Positions 54,360 through 62,525 are shown, counted from the stretch's first letter. The stretch is DNA of 64,000 nt from Roseibium aggregatum IAM 12614 (GCF_000168975.1 NZ_AAUW01000006.1:186001-250000); one strand, 5' to 3'. Numbers and translations are program-made. Notes: a model not told the origin generated them from the letters alone.

Positions 54360-55301
54360 ATGAATTCTCTCAAGAAAATTTTGCTCGGAGACCAGGGCCT
54401 GGTCGTCATCTTCGCGGTGGCCTTCGCAATCGTTTCCCTGACCGTTCCCAACTTTCTCACCGAGCGCAACATCCTCGGCCTGCTGCAGTCCGTCGTTACC
54501 ATAGGCATTGTTGCCTGCACGATGATGTTCTGCCTGGCCTCGCGTGACTTTGACCTTTCGGTCGGATCGACGGTGGCCTTTACCGGCATGATCGCCGTCA
54601 TCGCCTCCAACATGACCGGCTCCATCGTGCTGGGGCTGATCATAGCCTTGCTTAGCGGCACGCTGGTCGGCGCGGTCAACGGCTTCGTCATCGCCTGTTT
54701 CCGCATCAATGCGCTGATCACCACGCTGGCGACCATGCAGATCGTCCGGGGACTGGCGCTGATTGTGTCCGACGGCCGGGCCGTCGGCATCAATGATCCT
54801 GGTTTCTACCAGCTTGCCCTGTCCCGCTTCCTCGGCATTCCGACGCCGATCTGGGTCATGGGCGCGCTTTTCATTGTCTTCGGCTTTCTGCTGAACCGCA
54901 CGGTCTTCGGCAAGAACACGCTGGCGATCGGCGGCAATCCGGAAGCGGCCCGCCTTGCCGGGGTGAATGTGGTGTCCATGCGGATCTGGATCTTTGCCTT
55001 GCAGGGTCTGATCTGCGCCGTGGCAGGCATCATGCTGGCCTCGCGCATCACGTCCGGCCAACCGAATGCAGCCACCGGCCTTGAACTCTCGGTGATTTCC
55101 GCCTGTGTCCTCGGCGGAGTCTCCCTGGCCGGTGGCCGCGCCGCCATGACAGGCGTCATTGTCGGCGTCATGATCATGGGCATCGCCGAAAACGTCATGA
55201 ACCTTTTGAATATTCAGGCCTTCTACCAGTATGTGGTGCGTGGCCTGATCCTGCTCATCGCGGTTCTTCTCGACAACCTGCGCTCTTCCGCAAGCCGCTG
55301 A
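54360..55301 (+). CDS. araH: Sugar ABC transporter permease AraH
   Basis: This 313-residue inner-membrane permease has about ten helices. Long stretches match E. coli AraH: FCLASRDFDLSVGS, INALITTLATMQIVRGLA, NTLAIGGNPEAARLAGV, LASRITSGQP, CVLGGVSLAGG and MNLLNIQAFYQYVVRGLILL. It forms the channel for the araF/araG importer. Its last base overlaps the first base of the mutarotase gene's ATG, so the two are coupled. Confidence 0.95.
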   Translation: MNSLKKILLGDQGLVVIFAVAFAIVSLTVPNFLTERNILGLLQSVVTIGIVACTMMFCLASRDFDLSVGSTVAFTGMIAVIASNMTGSIVLGLIIALLSGTLVGAVNGFVIACFRINALITTLATMQIVRGLALIVSDGRAVGINDPGFYQLALSRFLGIPTPIWVMGALFIVFGFLLNRTVFGKNTLAIGGNPEAARLAGVNVVSMRIWIFALQGLICAVAGIMLASRITSGQPNAATGLELSVISACVLGGVSLAGGRAAMTGVIVGVMIMGIAENVMNLLNIQAFYQYVVRGLILLIAVLLDNLRSSASR

Positions 55302-56194
55302 TGTCCGTGGATGCCGCTCAGCAATGGACGCTCTCGCAAGGGGACCTGACGGTGACCGTCAGCCCAAGGGGAGGTTCCATCTTGCAGGCGGTATGGCGGG
55401 GCACGCCGATCCTGCTTCCTGCCGGAGGACCGGAGGGCGCAGCGGCCTGTTTTCCAATGGTGCCCTTCGGAAACCGGATCGCAGGCAATCGCTTCTCCTT
55501 CGGGGGAGAGAGCTTTTTGCTACAGCCCAACACGGACGAGCTGCTCGTTCTGCACGGCGACGGCTGGCTGGACACCTGGCATTTGGCAGACAGGACCGGC
55601 AATGCGATTGAGCTGGACCTGGTCAGGAGACAATCGTCCCGAAGCCCCTATGCCTTTCAGGCGCACCAGAAGGTTCATCTGGAAGAAGACGGCCTGTCCC
55701 TGAGCCTTCGCGTGAAAAACCTTGGTGGTGCTGCCCTGCCGTTCGGCATCGGGTTTCATCCGTTTTTTCGGCGAACGCCCGGCATGACCCTGCAGACCGG
55801 GGTGCGAGACATGTGGCGCGAGGGGGAAGGACATCTGCCGGACGGCCGACAGGACATTCCGACAGATCTCGATTTTTCCACCCCGCAAGCCATACCGTCG
55901 CGCTGGATCAATAACGCCTTCGGCGGCTTTGCCGGGAAAGCCAGCCTCTTCTGGCCGGATATCGATCTGGCCCTTGATCTCAACTGCGATCCGGTGTTCG
56001 ACGTGATGATGATCTACGTCCCGCAGGCACGAACCGATTTTGTCTGTCTTGAACCCATGAGCCACCTGCCGAACGGTCACAACCTGCCGGATCTCGGCGG
56101 CTTTAGCGTTTTGAAGCAGGGGGAGGAACTGGCGGGAACGATTAGAATGACAGTTCGGCAAATGCCGAGGAACGGGGAGAAAAACGATGGCTGA
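55301..56194 (+). CDS. Aldose 1-epimerase-like protein of the sugar operon
   Basis: This 297-residue galactose-mutarotase-fold protein is clearly diverged from the copy at 6537 and shorter. Visible family parts are FPMVPFGNRIAGNRFSFGG (residues 50-68), VLHGDGWLDTW, PFGIGFHPFFRRTPG with the catalytic His, and VCLEPMSHLPNGHN. Its gene overlaps araH at one base and the SDR gene by eight bases, so it is tightly bound to the uptake operon. It probably presents the correct anomer of arabinose or galactose to the dehydrogenase. Confidence 0.88.
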   Translation: MSVDAAQQWTLSQGDLTVTVSPRGGSILQAVWRGTPILLPAGGPEGAAACFPMVPFGNRIAGNRFSFGGESFLLQPNTDELLVLHGDGWLDTWHLADRTGNAIELDLVRRQSSRSPYAFQAHQKVHLEEDGLSLSLRVKNLGGAALPFGIGFHPFFRRTPGMTLQTGVRDMWREGEGHLPDGRQDIPTDLDFSTPQAIPSRWINNAFGGFAGKASLFWPDIDLALDLNCDPVFDVMMIYVPQARTDFVCLEPMSHLPNGHNLPDLGGFSVLKQGEELAGTIRMTVRQMPRNGEKNDG

Positions 56195-56966
56195 TCGGCT
56201 TTCAGGCAAACGTATCCTGGTCACCGGCGCCGCACAGGGCATCGGTCTTGCTATCGTTCAGTCCTGCCTGGAGGAAGGCGCTGCCTTGGCTCTGATGGAC
56301 CGGGACGCGGCGCTGCTTGTCCGTAGCGTTGCGGATCTGGGCGGGGAAGGGGACTGCCTGACCGCTCTTGCCGGAGACATCACCAGCGCGGAGGGCGTTG
56401 CCGCTGTGGTCGCGCGCGCGCAGGAGACCATCGGTCCGTTGAACGCGCTCATCAACAATGCCGGGATAAATGTCTTCGACGAGCCTTTGTCCCTGAGCGA
56501 CGAAGACTGGAACCGTTGCTTCGACGCCAACCTGAAGGGGGCGTGGAACTGCGCCCGCGCCGTGTTGCCGGGCCTGCTTGAGCAGGGGGGCGGGGTCATT
56601 CTCAACATTGCCTCCACGCACGCTTTCACCATCATCCCGCACACCTTTCCCTACCCGCTGGCAAAACACGCCCTGCTGGGGCTCACCAAGTCCCTCGCGC
56701 TGGAATACGCGGCGCAGAACGTCCGGGTGAATGCGCTTGCGCCGGGCTATGTCCAGACCCAGAAGGTGGTCGATTACTGGAACAGCTTTCCCGATCCCGA
56801 GGCAGCCCGGCAGGAGACCTTGAGGCTGCACCCGGGCGGGCGCATCGCCACGCCGGAAGAAATCGCCAGGGCGGCCGTCTTCATGATTTCCGATGAATGC
56901 CCCTTCATGAACGCAGCCTGCCTGACGGTCGATGGTGGCCTCAGCGTCCAGCAGCACCCTGCCTGA
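56187..56966 (+). CDS. SDR oxidoreductase, probable sugar 1-dehydrogenase
   Basis: This 259-residue classical short-chain dehydrogenase has the NAD(P) loop TGAAQGIG at residues 13-20, NNAG near 90, the catalytic Ser in NIASTHAF and the YxxxK pair in YPLAK. A C-terminal glycine-rich SDR tail follows (CLTVDGGLSVQQ). It overlaps the mutarotase gene by eight bases. With araFGH upstream and galactonate dehydratase in the divergent operon, it most likely oxidises L-arabinose and/or D-galactose at C1. A hydroxyacid or lactone reductase activity cannot be excluded. Confidence 0.85.
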   Translation: MADRLSGKRILVTGAAQGIGLAIVQSCLEEGAALALMDRDAALLVRSVADLGGEGDCLTALAGDITSAEGVAAVVARAQETIGPLNALINNAGINVFDEPLSLSDEDWNRCFDANLKGAWNCARAVLPGLLEQGGGVILNIASTHAFTIIPHTFPYPLAKHALLGLTKSLALEYAAQNVRVNALAPGYVQTQKVVDYWNSFPDPEAARQETLRLHPGGRIATPEEIARAAVFMISDECPFMNAACLTVDGGLSVQQHPA

Positions 56967-56993
56967 GGCGGGGACTTTTTCAAAAAATCGGGC

Positions 56994-57024
56994 TTGACCC
57001 TGACACTAACGTCAACCGGCTAAC
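56994..57024 (+). promoter_or_regulatory. MerR-type operator-promoter before the SDR gene at 57075
   Basis: TTGACC (56994-56999) and GCTAAC (57019-57024) are separated by a 19-base spacer containing TGACACTAACGTCAA, an over-long spacer typical of MerR-activated promoters. The first 15 bases, TTGACCCTGACACTA, are identical to those before the MerR gene at 57950. Confidence 0.8.
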
Positions 57025-57074
57025 ACCGGCCTGGCGCGCATTGCGCAGGTGTTAATTCAGGAAAGCAAGCCAAG

Positions 57075-57848
57075 ATGAATGAACGGACAAACTGGCAGGG
57101 CAAGGTTGCCATCGTGACAGGCGGAAGCTCCGGAATTGGAGAGGCCACTGCACTGGCGTTGACCGGGCAGGGCGCGAATGTGGTCATCACGGGGCGTGAT
57201 GCCGCAAAGCTTGCCGGCGTTGCAGGCAGGAGTGGGGCAATCGAGGCCGTGCAAGCAGATAGCGCCGATCCGGCAGGCAGCCAGCACGCAGTCGAGGCGG
57301 CACTGGGCCGATGGGGCCGGCTGGATCTTGTCGTCAACAATGCAGGTGCGGGCAAACCGCTGCCTATCGAGGCCTATGATGCCGAGACGCTTTCGCAAAT
57401 CTGTTCGGTGAACATCGTTGCGCCGTCTCTTCTGTTGAAGGAGGCCCAATCGGCCTTGCGGGACAGCAAGGGGGCGGTCGTCAACATCGGAACCGCAGTC
57501 TCGCAGAATGCGGCACCGGGCCTGGCGCATTATGCGGCCACCAAGGCGGCGCTTGAACATCTGACACGGTCCTGGGCCATCGAGCTGGCCGGCGACGGAG
57601 TACGGGTGAACGCCGTCTCTCCCGGTCCCGTGAAGAGCGGTGCTCTCACAGGCATGATGGGTCTGCCGCCGGAAGTCGCGCAAACCATCGAGGAAACCGA
57701 AGCAGCTCAGGTTCCCCTGGGCCGGCGCGGACTGACCTCCGATCTTGTGCCGTGGATCCTGCAGCTCGGCAGTTCTGATAATAAGTGGCTCACCGCGCAG
57801 GTGATCACGATTGACGGTGGCTGGTCGCTTCGCAGCCAGGCTGTCTGA
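57075..57848 (+). CDS. SDR oxidoreductase controlled by the MerR-type promoter
   Basis: This 257-residue short-chain dehydrogenase/reductase has the coenzyme loop TGGSSGIG at residues 15-22, NNAGAGK, the Ser/Thr region NIGTAVSQNAA and the YAATK motif, with the C-terminal ITIDGGWSLR. It has its own promoter with the same operator as the MerR gene that follows, so it is the probable target of that regulator. The gap upstream separates it from the sugar operon. Its substrate is unknown; MerR control suggests a reactive or toxic carbonyl compound. Confidence 0.88.
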   Translation: MNERTNWQGKVAIVTGGSSGIGEATALALTGQGANVVITGRDAAKLAGVAGRSGAIEAVQADSADPAGSQHAVEAALGRWGRLDLVVNNAGAGKPLPIEAYDAETLSQICSVNIVAPSLLLKEAQSALRDSKGAVVNIGTAVSQNAAPGLAHYAATKAALEHLTRSWAIELAGDGVRVNAVSPGPVKSGALTGMMGLPPEVAQTIEETEAAQVPLGRRGLTSDLVPWILQLGSSDNKWLTAQVITIDGGWSLRSQAV

Positions 57849-57878
57849 GCTTCCTTGAGCAAGGGCAAATTCAGGCAT

Positions 57879-57897
57879 CCTCCCCTTGATGGGGAGG
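57879..57897. repeat. Short hairpin CCTCCCC-TTGAT-GGGGAGG
   Basis: A perfect 7-bp stem with a five-base loop lies 30 bases after the SDR stop. It may end the SDR transcript or be a degenerate intergenic repeat unit; no T tract follows. Confidence 0.45.
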
Positions 57898-57949
57898 GTG
57901 CCCTTCGCCACTTGAAGACCTGAAGTGAGCGTTCCCGGGAGAACAGGGC

Positions 57950-57980
57950 TTGACCCTGACACTAGCGTCAAGGTGCTAGA
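57950..57980 (+). promoter_or_regulatory. MerR-type operator-promoter before the MerR gene
   Basis: TTGACC (57950-57955), a 19-base spacer with TGACACTAGCGTCAA, and GCTAGA (57975-57980). It is the second copy of the operator at 56994 and places the transcription start near 57987, just before the regulator gene, so autoregulation is expected. Confidence 0.8.
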
Positions 57981-58001
57981 CCGGCGATGAAAGGGGTCGA
58001 C

Positions 58002-58472
58002 ATGCAGATCAAGGAAGCAGCCGAACGGCTTGGCATTACGGAGCGGATGCTGCGCCACTATGAAAAGTCGGGCCTGATGGAAACCCGCCGCTCGGAAAAC
58101 GGCTATCGCATCTACAGTGCCGCAGACCTGCGCCGGGCCGGCCGGATCCGCGATTTCATCGCCACGGGTTTTTCAACGCGAGAAGTTCGTGCGATGGCCG
58201 CATGTCTTTCCGACGAAGGGTCCGGCCCCTGCGAGGGCGGTATTCCGCAGCTCCTGAAAAAACTCGAGCACATCGACCGGCTCAGCGCCGAGCTTGAAGC
58301 CAAACGGGAAGCCATCCTCGACCGTCTGGCCGTATTGGAGGACGTTTTCCCGGTCGGGGCAGAGGAAAAGGACCACGCACAAGCCCTAGGGGACACCCCT
58401 TTTTCCGGCCAAGGGGCTAGCGCGTCCGGTGGGCACCATACCGAACTTGAGCCTCATGCAAGCGGGCGCTGA
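58002..58472 (+). CDS. MerR-family transcriptional regulator
   Basis: This 156-residue regulator has the MerR winged helix at its N-terminus (IKEAAERLGITERMLRHYEK, wing TRRSENGYRIYS), the linker RDFIATGFSTREVRAM and a dimerisation helix (LLKKLEHIDRLSAELEAKRE). The C-terminal 35 residues are Gly/Ser/His-rich and may be disordered. Two Cys in the effector region (MAACLSDEGSGPC) could sense metals or thiols. The ATG at 58002 follows AAAGGGG; an ATG at 57987 is close to the predicted start of transcription. The matching operator upstream of the SDR gene makes that its probable target. Confidence 0.9.
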   Translation: MQIKEAAERLGITERMLRHYEKSGLMETRRSENGYRIYSAADLRRAGRIRDFIATGFSTREVRAMAACLSDEGSGPCEGGIPQLLKKLEHIDRLSAELEAKREAILDRLAVLEDVFPVGAEEKDHAQALGDTPFSGQGASASGGHHTELEPHASGR

Positions 58473-58526
58473 CCGGCAATCCTCCTCATTTTTGAAACGC
58501 GCCGCATCCACTGGCGAACTTCGCCA

Positions 58527-58573
58527 TTGACATCAATCGGTTTTCGTCACAAATTTCTGTCATGACAGAAATT
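58527..58573 (+). promoter_or_regulatory. Promoter and 22-bp palindromic operator covering a start codon
   Basis: TTGACA at 58527-58532, a 17-base spacer and CAAATT at 58550-58555 put transcription start at about 58562, the A of the regulator's ATG. A perfect 22-bp palindrome spans 58552-58573 with core TTTCTGTCATGACAGAAA, centred on that ATG. No ribosome binding site is visible, so the mRNA is probably leaderless and autorepressed. Confidence 0.7.
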
Positions 58574-59119
58574 ACCGACAAAGCCGACCCTTCGGCAAAA
58601 GAGAAGTTCATCCTCTACTGGGGCGACATGGGCAGCCAGTGGAGCGTCAATCGTTCGGTGGCGCAGATCCATGCGCTGCTGTTCCTGAGCCCGGAGCCGA
58701 TGAATGCGGAGCAGATTTCCGAGGAACTGGGCATTGCGCGGTCCAATGTCTCCAACTCCCTTAAGGAACTGGTCGGATGGCGACTGATCCAGCGAGTGCC
58801 TGTCGCAGGGGATCGCCGGGAGCATTTCGTGGCCGAGACAGACGTCTGGGAAATGGCACTGCTGATTGCGAAAGGCCGCAAGGAACGGGAGATCGATCCG
58901 GCAATCCGCGCCATTGATGTCTGTGTGCGCCAGGCGGAAAAGGAGAAGACACTTCACCCCGTCGCGCTGGAGCGCATGCAGGAGATGCATCAGTTTCTGA
59001 CGACGGCCGACCGTTGGTCGGAGCAGATGCTGAGTGTGCCGAAGTCGAAACTCGCCAGCTTGATGAAGATGGGCGACAAGGTTCTCTCGCTGCTCAAGAT
59101 CGGCGGCAAGAAAGGCTGA
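58562..59119 (+). CDS. GbsR/MarR-family transcriptional regulator
   Basis: This 185-residue winged-helix regulator is of the GbsR type. The family N-terminus FILYWGDMGSQWSVNRSVAQ is followed by the recognition region AEQISEELGIARSNVSNSL and the wing RVPVAGDRREHFV. The C-terminal helices carry many Lys/Glu. GbsR-type proteins respond to small organic ligands such as choline in some bacteria; the ligand here is unknown. The operator palindrome covers its own start codon, and its spaced dyad recurs before the DUF4166 operon at 59269, making that the probable target. Confidence 0.9.
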   Translation: MTEITDKADPSAKEKFILYWGDMGSQWSVNRSVAQIHALLFLSPEPMNAEQISEELGIARSNVSNSLKELVGWRLIQRVPVAGDRREHFVAETDVWEMALLIAKGRKEREIDPAIRAIDVCVRQAEKEKTLHPVALERMQEMHQFLTTADRWSEQMLSVPKSKLASLMKMGDKVLSLLKIGGKKG

Positions 59120-59268
59120 GGAACGAAGGCTGAGCCATCCGTGCGTTCTCCCTCAACCTCAGTCTCGTCTCGACAGGTCAGGCGGGTGCCATGGTCAGCG
59201 ACATACCGATAGGGTGAGAGGCCTGTAGGCCTGCTGCCCGGTATAAGGTCAAAAAATTTTGAAAAGTA

Positions 59269-59288
59269 ATTTCTCTTTATACAGAAAT
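59269..59288 (+). promoter_or_regulatory. GbsR-type operator before the DUF4166 operon
   Basis: ATTTCT (59269-59274), eight bases, AGAAAT (59283-59288). The arms and spacing equal those at 58553-58572, and both sites are followed by ACCGACA. A TATACA (59278-59283) inside the site could be a -10. It lies 26 bases before the DUF4166 start. Confidence 0.75.
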
Positions 59289-59314
59289 AACCGACATAAC
59301 AGGAGGGATTGGAA

Positions 59315-59962
59315 ATGCGAAACGCAAGCGCCACTGTGGAGCAGCCCGAAGCGGGCGACCGCCGTTTCCGCGATCTCCTGGGAGAAGCCGCCTGGCACCG
59401 CCTGCCTGCCGCTGTCCGCCGCCGATTCGGCAAGCGCCTGAGCGGCGGGGCAAGCGTCGTCTATCAGGGTCTGGTGATAACCATGCGACTGAACCTTGCC
59501 GGAAGCATTCTGGCGCAGCTCGCGCGGCTTGTCGGCGGTCCGCTTCCCTACGACAGATCCTCTCTCAACCAGCCTGCCGTTGTTTCCGTCACCGAAGATA
59601 TCGCCAGCGACGGCCAGTTCTGGACCCGCCAATACGGCCGTGCCTCGGGCTTTCCGCAGGTGATCCACAGTTCCAAGCGGTTCGAAGGCCCGACCGGCAT
59701 CGAGGAATACATCGGCGCGGGGATCGGCATGGCGCTGCGGGTGAATGCCCTCGCAGATGGTCTCAGGTTCGAAAGCGATCACTATTTTCTGCAAGCCGGA
59801 CGGTGGCGGCTGCGGCTGCCCGCCTGGCTCCGGCCCGGAGCACTGACGATCACGCACCGGGATCTCGGCAAGGACCGCTTCCTGTTCACCCTTTCCCTCA
59901 AGAGCCGTGTTTTCGGCGAACTGGTTCGCCAGGACGCGCTCTTTCACGACATGGAGACTTGA
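59315..59962 (+). CDS. DUF4166 domain protein
   Basis: This 215-residue protein of the DUF4166 family has unknown function. The N-terminal helix FRDLLGEAAWHRLPAAVRRRF is followed by a mostly beta-rich domain (YGRASGFPQVIHSSKRFEGP; ADGLRFESDHYFLQAGRW; LTITHRDLGKDRFLFTLSL). No signal peptide or membrane segment is clear, apart from a short hydrophobic patch near residue 60. The ATG at 59315 has AGGAGGG seven bases before it. It precedes the fused membrane/epimerase gene by two bases, in an operon under the GbsR-type operator. DUF4166 domains are known to accompany SDR or epimerase domains. Confidence 0.88.
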   Translation: MRNASATVEQPEAGDRRFRDLLGEAAWHRLPAAVRRRFGKRLSGGASVVYQGLVITMRLNLAGSILAQLARLVGGPLPYDRSSLNQPAVVSVTEDIASDGQFWTRQYGRASGFPQVIHSSKRFEGPTGIEEYIGAGIGMALRVNALADGLRFESDHYFLQAGRWRLRLPAWLRPGALTITHRDLGKDRFLFTLSLKSRVFGELVRQDALFHDMET

Positions 59963-59964
59963 TC

Positions 59965-61458
59965 ATGGATAATCCTCTTCTCTGGACGTTGATCTCCATC
60001 CAGATATTCATGGGCGCATTCGATACGCTTGTGCACCATGAAGGCAGCGAGCGCCTGGCTTGGCGTCCGTCGCAGAAAACCGAACTGCGGCTGCACGGCG
60101 TGCGCAATTTCTTCTACGCGGTGATCTTCCTCTGTTTCGGCTGGCTGGAACCGCATGGGGTCTACACCATGCTGTTGAGCGCTATCCTTGTCGCCGAGGT
60201 GCTGATCACGCTTTGGGATTTTGTCGAGGAAGACATGACCCGCAAGCTGCCTTGGACCGAAAGGATCAACCACACGCTGCTGGCCTTGAACTATGGCGCG
60301 ATCCTGGCTCTGGCCGCGCCGGTGCTGTGGCAATGGTCGTTCCTGCCAAGCGCGCTGATCCCCGTCAGCTATGGCTGGTGGAGTGTGCTTTCCACCGTCT
60401 CGGCACTTGGTGTCGGACTGTTCAGCGCGCGTGATCTGCTTGCGGCCGCGCGCAGCGACAGGCTTCGCGGTGCTGATCCGGCAGGTCTGGTTGCGGCCTT
60501 GCCGCCGCGGCGGCGCATCCTCGTGACGGGCGGCACCGGTTTTATCGGTCAGCGCCTGGTGGAAGCGCTGGTGAGAGGCGGCCATTTCGTCACGGTTTTG
60601 ACCCGCGATCTCCGCAAGGCGGAGGGCCTGGCTCATCCTGTCCGTTTGATCACCTGTCTTGACCAGATCCACGATGCCGAACATTTCGATGCCATCGTCA
60701 ACCTGGCAGGAGACCCGATTGCCAATGGCTTGTGGACGAGCCGCAAGCGCGCAAGGATCATAGGCTCCCGCGTTGAAATGACCGAAGCATTGCAGGCACT
60801 GGTCGGGCGCCTCGACACGAAACCAGCCTGCCTGATCAACGGTTCCGCCATCGGCTGGTACGGTCTGCGCGGCGATGAAACCCTGACCGAAGACGCAAAC
60901 TTCGAACCTGCCTTCGTCCACGAAGTCTGCGAGCGCTGGGAACAGGCGGCACAAAAGCTGGAGCGGGACGGAGTGCGTGTCGTACTTTTGCGGATCGGTC
61001 TGGTCCTCGGTGTCGAGGGCGGCATTCTGGCAAAGCTGCTGACGCCGTTCGAATTCGGTGGCGGCGGCGCGATGGGCTCTGGCCGCCAGTGGATGTCCTG
61101 GATCGAGCGGGACGATCTCATCCGCATCATTGCCCGCACGGTGGCCGATGAAACCCTGTCCGGCCCCGTGAATGCCGCCGCACCCGCGCCGGTCCGGAAT
61201 GCGGAATTCACCGGCGCTCTGGCCAGGGCGCTTCACCGCCCCGCATTCCTGCGCCTGCCTGCCTGTCTTCTGTCGACGGCGCTCGGTGTCATGGGCCGGG
61301 AGACGATGCTGGCCGGTCAGCGTGTCGTACCGGCAAAACTGGTCGCCGCAGGCTTCAGGTTCCGCCACCCCGAACTCGCCCCGATGCTGCAGAAGATCAC
61401 GGGTGCTAGGGAAGGCGCAGCGCGCGGTGAAGAACAAGAGGCCCGGTCATTGGCTTGA
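59965..61458 (+). CDS. Membrane domain fused to TIGR01777 epimerase-like oxidoreductase
   Basis: This 497-residue two-part protein has five or so membrane helices in residues 1-160 (LLWTLISIQIFMGAFDTLV; VIFLCFGWLEPHGVYTML; LLALNYGAILALAAPVLW). Then comes an NAD(P)-binding extended SDR domain of the TIGR01777/YfcH type from about 182, with TGGTGFIG at 188-195, NLAGDPIANGLWTSRKR, INGSAIGWYG and the SWIERDDLIRII motif. The ATG at 59965 follows GGAGACTTGATC. It is coupled to the DUF4166 gene. The membrane part resembles a DoxX-like or four-helix bundle and could pass a lipid-soluble substrate to the oxidoreductase; that is inference. Confidence 0.88.
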   Translation: MDNPLLWTLISIQIFMGAFDTLVHHEGSERLAWRPSQKTELRLHGVRNFFYAVIFLCFGWLEPHGVYTMLLSAILVAEVLITLWDFVEEDMTRKLPWTERINHTLLALNYGAILALAAPVLWQWSFLPSALIPVSYGWWSVLSTVSALGVGLFSARDLLAAARSDRLRGADPAGLVAALPPRRRILVTGGTGFIGQRLVEALVRGGHFVTVLTRDLRKAEGLAHPVRLITCLDQIHDAEHFDAIVNLAGDPIANGLWTSRKRARIIGSRVEMTEALQALVGRLDTKPACLINGSAIGWYGLRGDETLTEDANFEPAFVHEVCERWEQAAQKLERDGVRVVLLRIGLVLGVEGGILAKLLTPFEFGGGGAMGSGRQWMSWIERDDLIRIIARTVADETLSGPVNAAAPAPVRNAEFTGALARALHRPAFLRLPACLLSTALGVMGRETMLAGQRVVPAKLVAAGFRFRHPELAPMLQKITGAREGAARGEEQEARSLA

Positions 61459-61495
61459 GAAAGCACCGCGTCCCCAACTTGATAAAGTCTCCATC

Positions 61496-61637
61496 GTCAT
61501 CCCGGCCAAGCGAAGCGCGAGCCGGGATCGGAGAGCCACAGACAGTGCGGAATTGTCCTCTCTTGGAAAGACCTCGCCCTCTCCGTCGTCATCCCGGATC
61601 TTCGCTGCGCTGCGTCCGGGATGACGAAGGAGAGGGC
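61496..61637. repeat. Two Rhizobiales-type GTCATCCCGG palindromic repeats
   Basis: Unit A, near 61496-61534, reads GTCATCCCGGCCAAGCGAAG and continues with GCGCGAGCCGGGAT. Unit B is a long hairpin: 61576-61598 (GCCCTCTCCGTCGTCATCCC and on) pairs with 61615-61637 at 22 of 23 positions. They occupy the 286-bp convergent gap between the epimerase fusion and the IclR gene and may help end both transcripts. Confidence 0.8.
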
Positions 61638-61744
61638 GAGGGAGAGTGAGACGGAGACGGGGAAGTGCCAACCTTTGGGGGGCAGTCCGACAGGGAGGGA
61701 GACGTTTCACAGGCACACGCACCTGACCCACACTCAAATGCACC

Positions 61745-62503
61745 TCACGTCAGCAGCGGGCGCAGCTCCGTCTGGATATTCTGCAGGGCGGGGAGGAACT
61801 TTGTTTTTGCTGTTTCAGGCCCGGCGGACGTGCTGGCGTAACCGACATTGAGCGCGGCAATCGTGTGGCCGTGGGAATTTTGAACCGGGACCGCGATGGA
61901 ACACAGTCCGGGTTCAACCTCCTGATCGATCATCGCAAACCCCTGGCTCCGGGTGTTGCCAAGTTCGGCCAGAATGGCGTCCACCCGGGTGAGGGTCTTC
62001 GGTGTCAGCGCTGTCAGGGTCATGGCCTCCAGCCGCGCCTTGGCCTCGCTCTCCGGCAGGGCGGCCAGCATGACGCGGCCCATGGACGAGCAATGGGCCG
62101 GCAACCGTGAACCCGGCATCAGGGCAATCGACATGACCTTCGTTCGGGCGGCGCGGGCCACATAGACAATCTCGTCGCCGTCGAGGATCGACACTGACGA
62201 GCTTTCGCCGATCTGTTCCGACAGGCGATCGAGCAGTGGCTGCACGACACGGGGCAAGGGCATGGTGGCAAGGCAGGCGGTCCCCAGCCGCAGCACCTGC
62301 GGGGTCAGCGTGAAGAACTTGCCGTCCCAGTTGGCATATCCCAGATGCGCCAGTGTCAGCAGGCACCGGCGGGAGGTTGCCCGGTCAAGGCCGGATGCGT
62401 TGGCAACCTCTGAGATCGACTGACGCGGCCGGTCGGCGGTAAAGGTCTCGATGACCTGTAGCCCCTTGGCGAGGCCCCCCATGATGTCCCGTTCCGCAAT
62501 CAT
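61745..62503 (-). CDS. IclR-family regulator, PcaR/PcaU-like
   Basis: This 252-residue regulator has an N-terminal winged helix (SISEVANASGLDRATSRRCL with the recognition helix) and a C-terminal IclR effector domain (SSVSILDGDEIVYVARAA; SMGRVMLAALPES; EPGLCSIAVPVQNSHG). It is most like PcaR/PcaU, activators of beta-ketoadipate genes. The ATG at 62503 gives the standard start; the longer frame to 62563 overlaps the operator. It diverges from the pcaI-type CoA-transferase gene with a 15-bp perfect inverted repeat in between, and probably controls it. Confidence 0.9.
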   Translation of the reverse strand: MIAERDIMGGLAKGLQVIETFTADRPRQSISEVANASGLDRATSRRCLLTLAHLGYANWDGKFFTLTPQVLRLGTACLATMPLPRVVQPLLDRLSEQIGESSSVSILDGDEIVYVARAARTKVMSIALMPGSRLPAHCSSMGRVMLAALPESEAKARLEAMTLTALTPKTLTRVDAILAELGNTRSQGFAMIDQEVEPGLCSIAVPVQNSHGHTIAALNVGYASTSAGPETAKTKFLPALQNIQTELRPLLT

Positions 62504-62525
62504 GTGTTTTGTCTCATGTGATGTC

